A DNA stretch of 7,053 nt, taken from positions 1 to 7,053 of the forward strand of contig JBOGFC010000014.1 in the NCBI GenBank assembly GCA_050742155.1, in the 5' to 3' direction. Numbering within the stretch: the stretch's first letter is position 1; the number at the start of each line of letters is the position of its first letter. This DNA is from JBOGFC01 sp050742155. Lineage in GTDB: Bacteria; Actinomycetota; Acidimicrobiia; Spongiisociales; JALYHC01. The position numbers were made by a program, and so were the translations under genes. The notes below the pieces were generated by a model, which ran no database searches, was not told where the DNA came from, and worked only from the letters and a program-made list of their open reading frames with translations. Positions 1 to 5,088 of this stretch are shown one piece after another.

Positions 1-117
1 GTTCGGGGCCGCCATGACCCCCCAAACCCCCCACTCCCTTTTCGGGGGGTCCGGCGGCGGTGGAGGCGAACTCGCGGCCGGAAGGTTCGGGGCCGCCATG
101 ACCCCCCAAACCCCCCA
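1..117. repeat. 33-bp direct repeat, two copies
   Basis: Positions 1-33 and 85-117 are identical over 33 bases, 84 bp apart start to start. Each copy is GTTCGGGGCCGCC followed by ATGA and two runs of six C separated by AAA. The first copy touches the window edge and may continue to the left. The C6 run at 27-32 can pair with the G6 run at 44-49 across an 11-nt loop, so part of the element is a G/C hairpin. No convincing gene lies in 1-156: the plus-strand reading frame from 14 is a low-complexity Gly/Ala/Pro/Arg translation of the repeats. I read this stretch as non-coding interspersed repeat, seen directly; its family name is unknown to me. Confidence 0.85.
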
Positions 118-265
118 AGACGAGCAACTCGGGAAAGGTGAGGTGGACGCGGATCCTCATGGGACAGCCCCCTCCCGGCCTCGCTCCGCCCGGCCACTCC
201 GATCGTCCTTCTTGGGGGGGCCGGCGGCAGCTGCTGACTGTGCCACCTGCAGGTTCGGGGCCGCC
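41..265. repeat. Composite interspersed repeat with two conserved arms, two diverged copies
   Basis: Two units share the same architecture. Unit A (41-97) has a G-run arm ending in CCGGCGGC (41-58), about 24 variable bases, then AGGTTCGGGGCCGCC (83-97). Unit B (211-265) has the matching arm ending in CCGGCGGC (211-228), about 22 variable bases, then the identical 15-mer (251-265). The right-arm sequence also begins at position 1, so a third unit probably lies across the left window edge. Unit B is inside the 3' part of the AlaX-like reading frame and Unit A lies just beyond it. Conserved arms around a variable centre suggest a small dispersed structured repeat of the REP/MITE kind, which is an inference. 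Confidence 0.65.
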
Positions 266-1008
266 TCGCCCCCCTCCCGGCCCTCCCCCGGACGGGGAGG
301 GAGGAGAGAGATCCTGATCCGCTTATTGGCCTTGCCCTTGCTCTCGGTGCCGGTCACTCGGACCTCTCCCACCTCGGCGGTCGATCGCACGTGGGTACCG
401 CCATCAGCTTGACGGTCCAGGCCGACGATGTCCACTACCCGGATGGGGTCGACCGCCTCCGGGATCAGGTTGACCTTGGTGCGGATGAGGTCCGGGTCGC
501 GCAAGGCCTCCTGCCTGGAGAGGAAGCGGATCTCCACCTGATGATCGGCCGTCAGGGCCTCATTGAGCTTGGCCTCCACCTCCCGCCCGAAGTCGGTGGA
601 GATGCCCTCCAACTCGAAGTCCATGCGGGCTTCCCCAGGCTGCATGTTGCCCCCGGTCACCTTGGCCCGATAGTCCCGCCAGATGATCCCCGACAAGGCG
701 TGCAGGGCGGTGTGGGTGCGCATGAGGAGGTAGCGACGGTCCCAGTCCACCTCGGCGGTGAGGGTGGTGCCATCGGCCGGGGCATCACCTCTCACCACGT
801 GGACCGGGGCCCCCTCCCGGCGGACCGTGTCGATCACCTCCACCTCCCGGTCCGCCCAGCGCAGCCACCCGCTATCCCCGGGCTGCCCCCCGCCTCGCGG
901 GTAGAAGACGGTGCGATCCAGGACGACCCCCCCATCCGACCGGACCTCGAGAACGGAGGACTGCACCGACCGCTGGTAGGCATCCCGGGCGGCGATCTCC
1001 TCCGTCAC
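157..1008 (-). CDS. AlaX-type alanyl-tRNA editing protein with repeat-derived C-terminal tail
   Basis: Free-standing homologue of the alanyl-tRNA synthetase editing domain, expected to hydrolyse Ser-tRNA(Ala) (or Gly-tRNA(Ala)) in the cytoplasm. The N-terminal part has the family signature FYPRGGGQPGDSG (residues 35-47). The zinc/catalytic motif HTALH is at 99-103, GGN at 119-121, and the second metal motif is DGGTHV at 202-207, where Asp replaces the usual Cys of CGGTH. Family-like sequence ends near KRIRISL (229-235). The remaining ~48 residues (DNA 160-303) are low-complexity Gly/Pro/Arg/Ala and coincide with the interspersed repeats. I chose GTG at 1006-1008 because GAGGAGG lies 4 nt upstream and the homology starts at once; an in-frame ATG at 1063-1065 would add 19 residues without family character. 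It is divergent from the lipoprotein gene. Family assignment is confident; substrate is inferred. Confidence 0.88.
   Translation of the reverse strand: MTEEIAARDAYQRSVQSSVLEVRSDGGVVLDRTVFYPRGGGQPGDSGWLRWADREVEVIDTVRREGAPVHVVRGDAPADGTTLTAEVDWDRRYLLMRTHTALHALSGIIWRDYRAKVTGGNMQPGEARMDFELEGISTDFGREVEAKLNEALTADHQVEIRFLSRQEALRDPDLIRTKVNLIPEAVDPIRVVDIVGLDRQADGGTHVRSTAEVGEVRVTGTESKGKANKRIRISLLPPRPGEGREGGEAAPNLQVAQSAAAAGPPKKDDRSGRAERGREGAVP
281..301. repeat. Perfect 8-bp G/C inverted repeat near the AlaX homology end
   Basis: CCCTCCCC at 281-288 pairs perfectly with GGGGAGGG at 294-301 across a 5-nt loop. It lies in the alaX-like frame at about residues 237-243, just after the point where family-like sequence stops. 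There is no T-tract on either side, so it is not a classical intrinsic terminator. It may be the edge of the repeat cluster or a former terminator now read through. Confidence 0.6.
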
Positions 1009-1066
1009 CCATCCTCCTCGACTGGTGGGGGACAGGGTAACCCCCGCTCGGCGGAGCGCCGACATA
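1009..1066. promoter_or_regulatory. Divergent intergenic region with two hairpins and a candidate -10
   Basis: This 58-bp gap separates the alaX-like GTG from the lipoprotein ATG. Visible elements are a G5/C5 inverted repeat (1027-1031 with 1041-1045), a 6-bp stem TCGGCG/CGCCGA (1048-1053 with 1057-1062, loop GAG), and CATAAT at 1063-1068. The second stem covers the GGAG (1053-1056) that would serve as ribosome site for ATG 1067. CATAAT fits a -10 box placed 7 nt before the ATG at 1076, which would give a leaderless transcript. On the minus strand, the reverse complement of 1035-1040 reads TTACCC, part of a possible TANNNT box for the alaX-like gene. All promoter readings are inferred; the inverted repeats are directly visible. 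Confidence 0.4.
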
Positions 1067-2203
1067 ATGCCACCTATGGCCCGATGGATCGCCCTGCTCC
1101 TCTTGCTGTTGTTGGCCGCATGTCTGCGCCAGAGCGAGCCCCCCCTGGTGCTCGGCTCGCTGGTCCCGGCCGGAAGCGAGCTGGAGCTGGCGGTCAGATT
1201 GGCCGTCGATCAGGCCAACCTGGCCGGGGGCGTGAACGGCCGGCCGGTGCAGCTCGTCGTCGAGGACGCCGGGGTCGGCCCGGAGGGTATGCGACAAGCG
1301 GCCGAGCGCCTGGCCGAAGCGGAGGTGGAGGCGGTGGTGGGGACCGGCTCCGAGGCCACCGACCTGGGCGCCGCCGAGGCGTTGGCCGGCCTCGGCATCA
1401 GCCTGGTGGTGCCCTTCAACTTCGACCCCGGGCTGACCCTCCCCGAAGGCCACTTCCGACTGACGCCTTCCGAGGCCGTGCAAGGGAAAGCACTGGCCGA
1501 GCTGGTCGGGCGAGCCGGCATCACCGAAGTGGCGCTCCTGACTCCCGAGGATGATCCGGCCCTCGCCGAGAGCTTCGCCGAGGCATTACCCGAAGGCTCG
1601 TCACTCAGGCTCTTCACCTACCAGGATCCCGAGCGCGTCTCCCTGGGCGCCCTGGTCGAGCACGACCCGGAGGCGGTGGTGTGCGTGTGCCGGTCTCCGG
1701 AAGCGTCCGCCCTGGTGAGCGCGGCCTTCCGAGAGGGGCTGATGGGCCGACCCTGGTACTACACGGCCGGCATGCACGACGCCTCGCTGCCCGAGCTGGC
1801 CTTCTCCGACGACCCGAGCCGGCTGGCCGGGCAGCAAGGAGTGGCCTTCGACTCCTCTCCGGCTCCGGGGTTCGAGCGATTCGCGGACGACTATCGGGAA
1901 GCGTTCGGCTCGGACCCGGGGCGGCCGGCCGCCCACGCCTACGACGCCGCCTTGCTGGTGATCGTGGCCGCCGAGGCCGGGAGCATCCAGGCCCTCCCGG
2001 CCGCCTCACAGGATGGCCAGCCGTGCGTAGCGACCGACTGCCTGGCACTGGCCCGGGAGGGACGGGATCTCGATTATGAGGGAGCGTCGGGAGATGCCGA
2101 CCTGGGCGAGGACGGGGCACCTCGCCGGGTCCGCCTGACGATCTGGCAGTACACCCTGGGCGGAGACGTCGAGGTGATCGAGACGATCAGCGTCGAGCCC
2201 TGA
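1067..2203 (+). CDS. Periplasmic-binding lipoprotein, branched-chain amino acid ABC transporter type (Peripla_BP_6-like)
   Basis: Predicted secreted, lipid-anchored substrate-binding protein of about 378 residues. Residues 1-19 are a lipoprotein signal: positively charged MARW, seven consecutive leucines, then LAAC with the lipidated Cys at 19. The mature part begins with a LivJ-like start (VLGSLVPAG), an AVRLAVDQAN helix and GGVNGRPVQLVVEDAG, the classical first lobe. Later come VVGTGSEAT, a hinge-like SLVVPFNF, and near the end YEGASGDADLGEDGAP (337-352), matching the family's YxGxsGxxxFDxnG signature. ATG 1067 has GGAG 10 nt upstream; ATG 1076 is an equally plausible leaderless start; GTG 1025 is unlikely because it would bury the signal peptide. 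The family usually sits beside livHMGF genes, but none are present here, so this is an orphan binding protein or sensor. The ligand cannot be told from sequence. Confidence 0.85.
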   Translation: MPPMARWIALLLLLLLAACLRQSEPPLVLGSLVPAGSELELAVRLAVDQANLAGGVNGRPVQLVVEDAGVGPEGMRQAAERLAEAEVEAVVGTGSEATDLGAAEALAGLGISLVVPFNFDPGLTLPEGHFRLTPSEAVQGKALAELVGRAGITEVALLTPEDDPALAESFAEALPEGSSLRLFTYQDPERVSLGALVEHDPEAVVCVCRSPEASALVSAAFREGLMGRPWYYTAGMHDASLPELAFSDDPSRLAGQQGVAFDSSPAPGFERFADDYREAFGSDPGRPAAHAYDAALLVIVAAEAGSIQALPAASQDGQPCVATDCLALAREGRDLDYEGASGDADLGEDGAPRRVRLTIWQYTLGGDVEVIETISVEP

Positions 2204-2224
2204 GCCCGCCAACCAAGTGTTCCT

Positions 2225-2243
2225 GCGCGCCTCTGAGGCGCGT
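2225..2243. terminator. Candidate bidirectional hairpin between convergent genes
   Basis: CGCGCCT (2226-2232) pairs perfectly with AGGCGCG (2236-2242) around the loop CTG, and one G-T wobble extends the stem. It sits in the 66-bp gap between the stop of the lipoprotein gene (2203) and the stop of the facing membrane-protein gene (2270), the expected place for a shared terminator. No T-run follows on either strand, so it would be a weak or L-shaped-type terminator, as is common in high-GC bacteria. Confidence 0.4.
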
Positions 2244-2269
2244 CATCGCCCGCGGTTCGAGGCGCCCAC

Positions 2270-3190
2270 TCAGGTTTCCCGGATCTCCACCTGCGAGCCG
2301 TCGATCACGGTGATGGCGTAGCCGGGTTCTCGGCCCGGTGACCGCCAACCGGTATCGGTGACCTCCCATCCCTCGGGGACCTGGGCGGTGCCGGCTACCA
2401 CCACCCGCGCCTCGGCGGGCACCTCCACCACCAGCTCGCCGGCCACGACGATCGGGACCTCGGCCTCGCCCGCCGGCAGCCGGATCACCCCGCTTCCCTC
2501 CGCCTCGAGGCGGGTCAGATCGAGGCCCCGCAGGTCGATGTCCAGAGTGGCGGCCCGCAGCTCCAGATCCCAAGCGGGGCCCGGCGCCAGCCCGGCCGCC
2601 CACCCGGAGCTCCGGAACCACTGTCCCCCGGAGATCCCGACCACAGAGACGGTCGCCTCGCCGTCTTCCAGGCGTTCCACGGCCTCGGGAATCCCCACCG
2701 GACCGCCCCGCCGGACCAGCCGCACCGTGTAGAGGGGCCCGTCGGCGGCGAGGAGGGAAAGTCGACCGGACTGCTCCAGGGAGAGCCGGGCGACCTCCAC
2801 CCCTTCCCCCGGAGGGCCCTCCAGGTCGGCGGCCGCCGAGGGGAGCAGCTCCCACTGCGCCAGGTGCAGCGCCACCCCGCCCCACAGCCACGTGAGCACC
2901 AAGAGCGGCAGGATGGCCGCCAGGCGCGCCGGCCCTCGCCGGCGGAACGGCCACAGGGCGCCCGCCAGCAGGAGGGCCAGCGTGAGCCCCGGCCAGAACG
3001 ACACGAGGTCGAGCACCAGCGAGGGCGCCAGCACCTCACCGTAGACCCCCACCCCCAGGACCAGCGCCGAGGCCAGTACGAACAGCCAGGTGGCCACCGG
3101 CCAGGGACTCGAGCGGGGGCGGGAGAGCGGCGAGGGAGGGGCCGCGGCCTTCTCCTCGGTCACCAGGCCGGGCCGGCCCTCATCGCTCAT
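2270..3190 (-). CDS. Multi-pass membrane protein with extracytoplasmic beta-rich (toastrack/LiaF-C-like) domain
   Basis: Uncharacterised 306-residue protein. Residues 1-28 are a hydrophilic Pro/Ser/Arg-rich cytoplasmic start. Three hydrophobic segments follow: about 31-51, 58-82 and 88-109, with an RRRG positive patch at 83-86 between the second and third. The remaining ~195 residues are soluble and rich in alternating hydrophobic residues. The part from about 150 on, especially LELRAATLDIDLRGLDLT, GSGVIRLPAG and VPIVVAGELVVEVPAEA, looks like stacked short beta strands, as in the DUF4097/LiaF C-terminal 'toastrack' fold. That resemblance is by eye and not certain. ATG 3188-3190 is preferred over the longer frame because AGGA lies about 8 nt upstream and the upstream codons overlap the LytR_C gene. 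It begins 16 nt after that gene's stop and is probably co-transcribed. A role in envelope sensing or maintenance is inferred from fold and neighbours. Confidence 0.72.
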   Translation of the reverse strand: MSDEGRPGLVTEEKAAAPPSPLSRPRSSPWPVATWLFVLASALVLGVGVYGEVLAPSLVLDLVSFWPGLTLALLLAGALWPFRRRGPARLAAILPLLVLTWLWGGVALHLAQWELLPSAAADLEGPPGEGVEVARLSLEQSGRLSLLAADGPLYTVRLVRRGGPVGIPEAVERLEDGEATVSVVGISGGQWFRSSGWAAGLAPGPAWDLELRAATLDIDLRGLDLTRLEAEGSGVIRLPAGEAEVPIVVAGELVVEVPAEARVVVAGTAQVPEGWEVTDTGWRSPGREPGYAITVIDGSQVEIRET

Positions 3191-3206
3191 GTCGTCCTGG
3201 CGGTCC

Positions 3207-3770
3207 TCATTCCTCGTAGGAGTCTCCCAGCACAACCACGATATCGGCAGGCGGCTGGGCTTCCGGGCTCGGCTCCACCAGGCCATCGGGGAAGCGGGCC
3301 GCCAGCACGCCGGCCTCCGGCCCGAACCCCGGGGCGTACCAGACCCGGCTCATCTCGAAGTCGCCCTGGGCGTTGTCGGGCTCCAGTGTCTGGTAACCCG
3401 CCTCCGCGAGCTCCTCGGTGACCCGGGCGGCCAGGAGCGGACGATTGGTCCCATTGAGAACCAGCACCACCACCTCGGAGGGAGCACGGGGGGCCACCGT
3501 GGTGGTGGTCGGAGCCGTGGTCGTCGTGGTGGGGGGGAGGGTGGTCGTCGTGCTGCTGGTGGTCGTGGGGGCCGTGGTCGTCGGGGTCGGGCGTGTGGTA
3601 GTCGTGTCCGGGACGCTGGTGGTCGGGAGCGCCGCCTCGGAGGACCCGAAGCCGTTGATCCCCCAGACCAGGAGAGCGAGGCCGATCCCCACCGCCGAGA
3701 GGATGGCCAGGAAGAAGGCCAGCTCCCGCAGGAATGGCCCCGAGCCGGGCGCCTCATGACGACCGGGCAT
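3207..3770 (-). CDS. Membrane-anchored LytR_C domain protein (VirR-like)
   Basis: A 187-residue single-pass membrane protein. Residues 1-16 are cytoplasmic, 17-37 form one hydrophobic helix (LAFFLAILSAVGIGLALLVWG), and 46-97 are a Thr/Pro-rich linker. From 99 to about 184 lies a LytR_C domain: VVVLVLNGTNRPLLAARV, then TEELAEAGYQTL, VWYAPGF and a final ADIVVVLGDSY strand. The LytR_C domain is found at the C-terminus of LytR-CpsA-Psr ligases and, alone, in proteins such as mycobacterial VirR (Rv0431), which affects envelope integrity and vesicle release. The catalytic LCP domain is absent here, so it is not itself a ligase. It starts 10 nt after the DUF3263 stop; no strong ribosome site is visible, which fits translational coupling. 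The DUF3263-LytR_C order matches Rv0430-Rv0431 as I recall it. Family assignment is confident; function is inferred. Confidence 0.85.
   Translation of the reverse strand: MPGRHEAPGSGPFLRELAFFLAILSAVGIGLALLVWGINGFGSSEAALPTTSVPDTTTTRPTPTTTAPTTTSSTTTTLPPTTTTTAPTTTTVAPRAPSEVVVLVLNGTNRPLLAARVTEELAEAGYQTLEPDNAQGDFEMSRVWYAPGFGPEAGVLAARFPDGLVEPSPEAQPPADIVVVLGDSYEE
3480..3635 (-). repeat. Low-complexity Thr/Pro-coding tract
   Basis: On the plus strand this stretch is an irregular series of GTGGT/CGTGGT units. On the coding strand it gives the Thr/Pro linker (residues 46-97) of the LytR_C protein, with runs of four to five Thr broken by Pro, Ala and Ser. Such tracts vary in length between relatives by slippage. 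Extended, O-glycosylatable wall-spanning linkers of this kind are common in actinobacterial envelope proteins; glycosylation here is inference. Confidence 0.75.
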
Positions 3771-3780
3771 CAGGTATCCG

Positions 3781-4152
3781 TCACGTGTTCTTGGAGGGCC
3801 CGCCGGCGTCTCCCTGCCGGCGGCGATCGAGACGTTCCCGGCGCCTACTCTCCCTCAGCCGTCGCAGGCGGCGGATGGTGAGCGGGTCGTATTCCAGGGC
3901 GTCCGGGTCGTCCAAGAGGCGGGTGAGCGCCTGGTAATAGCGGGTGGCGCTCATCTCCAGGTGCTCTCGGATGGCCGCCTCCTTGGGCCCCGGAAGCAGC
4001 CACCAGGCCCGTTCGAACTCGAGCACCAGCCGATCTCGGTCGCAGAGCACCGAATCAGGGTATTCCTGGGGCCGCCGGGGCCCGGGGATTTCCGTTCCCG
4101 GCCAGAAATTGGTTTGAGGACCGCCGCGGCGGCTGATATCGTCCATCCTCAT
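3781..4152 (-). CDS. DUF3263 family protein, putative helix-turn-helix
   Basis: Small basic protein, about 123 residues from ATG 4150-4152. The conserved DUF3263 block runs from about 39 to 107: DRLVLEFERAWW, GPKEAAIREHLEMSATRYYQALTRLL (written across 55-80), DPDALEYDPLTIRRLRRLR, then an Arg-rich tail. The EAAIREHLEMSATRYYQAL portion reads like a helix-turn-helix, so DNA binding is plausible but unproven; the family has no settled function. The start is uncertain: ATGs at 4146, 4152, 4191 and 4227 are in frame, none has a good ribosome site, and the region before residue ~36 is not family-like. Being first in a three-gene run with the LytR_C and membrane-protein genes, and divergent from the ABC exporter, it could regulate either side; this is inferred from position only. 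Confidence 0.82.
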   Translation of the reverse strand: MRMDDISRRGGPQTNFWPGTEIPGPRRPQEYPDSVLCDRDRLVLEFERAWWLLPGPKEAAIREHLEMSATRYYQALTRLLDDPDALEYDPLTIRRLRRLRESRRRERLDRRRQGDAGGPSKNT

Positions 4153-4239
4153 GCTGCTCTGCGGCTGAGTACCCGCCTCTTCCGGACGCATCCTCCGCGT
4201 CCATCCCCCGGTTCTCGCCTGTCCCAAGGAGCCCTCCCC
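4153..4239. promoter_or_regulatory. Divergent control region between DUF3263 operon and ABC exporter
   Basis: This 87-bp gap must carry start signals for both directions unless promoters lie inside the flanking coding starts. The only clear element is AAGGAG at 4226-4231, the ribosome site of the ABC ATPase, 8 nt before its ATG. No convincing -35/-10 pair is visible on either strand. Just outside, within the first codons of the DUF3263 gene, are a perfect 12-bp palindrome CCGCCGCGGCGG (4121-4132) and a plus-strand TGATAT (4134-4139) that could act as a -10 for the ATPase gene. Weak evidence throughout. Confidence 0.3.
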
Positions 4240-5088
4240 ATGTCCCAGATCGTCGTCCCCGTGACCGCCGACGTAGCCCCCCGCCCGGGCGACGTCCCGG
4301 CTCTCGAGGTCTGCGATCTCCGTAAGGAGTTCCGCCGGCGCGAGAAGGCCTCGGATCGTTTCTCGAGGCGCCGCCGTGTCGCCCTAGATGCGGTGAGCTT
4401 CTCCATGCAGCGTGGGGAGTGCGTGGCCATCCTGGGCCAGAACGGATCTGGCAAGTCGACCCTCGTACGTGTCCTTTCCACGCTGCTGCTGCCGGACGGC
4501 GGGACGGCCCGCATCTTCGGGCACGACGTGGTCGGCGAGCCTCGAGCCGTACGGCGCCTGGTCAACCGGGTATCGGTGGAGGCCTCCTTCTTCAAGAAGA
4601 TGTCGGCGCTGGAGAACTTGAGCTACGCAGCCCGCTTCTACGGAATGACCGCCGGGCAGACCCGGGCGCAGATCCCGGTCATCCTCGCCCGGGTGCGATT
4701 CCCGGCCCGGCGGCGCTCGGAGCCGATGGAGGACCTCTCGCGCGGCATGCAACAGAAGGTGGCCCTGGCCCGCGCCCTCCTCACCTCGCCCGTCCTGCTG
4801 CTGCTGGACGAGCCCACCACCGGCCTCGACCCCCGCTCCAGGCTGGAGGTGCAGGACTTCATCGCCGAGATGCGGATCATCCACGACGCCACCATCCTGC
4901 TCTGCACCCACGACCTGGCGGAGGCGGAGAAGCTGGCCGACCGGGTGGGAATCCTCGATCGGGGTGCCCTCATCTCCCTCGGGCCCGCCGAGGAGCTCAA
5001 GGAGCGCTACGGGGCGGCCACCCTGGAAGAGGCGTTCTTCTCCGCCACCGGACGATCGTTCGAAGAAGAGGAAGGAGATGAGGAGTGA
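4240..5088 (+). CDS. ABC-2 type exporter ATP-binding protein
   Basis: Cytoplasmic ATPase of a two-gene ABC exporter, 282 residues. Visible motifs in order: Walker A GQNGSGKST (66-74), signature LSRGMQQ (166-172), Walker B LLLLDEP (186-192), D-loop GLD (195-197) and the switch His in CTHDL (222-226). The position where most relatives have the Q-loop Gln reads VSVEASFFKK (111-120), with Glu and no Gln. Residues 1-20 and the basic stretch 28-46 form an N-terminal extension before the core strand. The start is well defined by AAGGAG 8 nt upstream of ATG 4240; the open frame continues upstream to 3961 but that part overlaps the DUF3263 gene antisense and has no ribosome site. The family (NatA/DrrA-like) exports lipids, drugs, polysaccharides or ions; the substrate is unknown. 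Its stop overlaps the permease start by one base. Confidence 0.93.
   Translation: MSQIVVPVTADVAPRPGDVPALEVCDLRKEFRRREKASDRFSRRRRVALDAVSFSMQRGECVAILGQNGSGKSTLVRVLSTLLLPDGGTARIFGHDVVGEPRAVRRLVNRVSVEASFFKKMSALENLSYAARFYGMTAGQTRAQIPVILARVRFPARRRSEPMEDLSRGMQQKVALARALLTSPVLLLLDEPTTGLDPRSRLEVQDFIAEMRIIHDATILLCTHDLAEAEKLADRVGILDRGALISLGPAEELKERYGAATLEEAFFSATGRSFEEEEGDEE

Noticed and set aside
1..117. CRISPR array from the 33-bp repeat
   Set aside because: Only two full copies are present, the repeat is made of C runs, the intervening sequence contains part of a related repeat unit, and there are no cas genes.
281..301. Intrinsic terminator of the AlaX-like gene
   Set aside because: The hairpin lies upstream of the stop codon and has no T-run after it on either strand, so I list it only as an inverted repeat.
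14..412. Plus-strand protein of 132 residues
   Set aside because: Low-complexity translation of the repeats, antisense to the AlaX-like gene, with no ribosome site and no recognisable domain.
391..1554. Long plus-strand open frame (387 codons)
   Set aside because: It overlaps two well-supported genes in other frames or strands, and its Gly/Arg/Pro-rich composition is typical of shadow frames in high-GC DNA.
2187..2954. Long minus-strand frame within the membrane-protein gene
   Set aside because: The product is Gly/Arg/Ala-rich with no hydrophobic segments or motifs; the overlapping frame ending at 2270 has membrane helices and a ribosome site.
3480..3635. Tandem repeat as a regulatory or recombination element
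   Set aside because: The irregular units are fully explained by runs of Thr and Pro codons in a linker.
3090..3881. Plus-strand frame antisense to the LytR_C gene
   Set aside because: Gly/Arg-rich translation of the opposite strand of the Thr codon tract; the minus strand gives a clear LytR_C domain.
3961..4239. N-terminal extension of the ABC ATPase
   Set aside because: It is antisense to the DUF3263 gene, lacks a ribosome site, and the ATG at 4240 has AAGGAG at ideal spacing.
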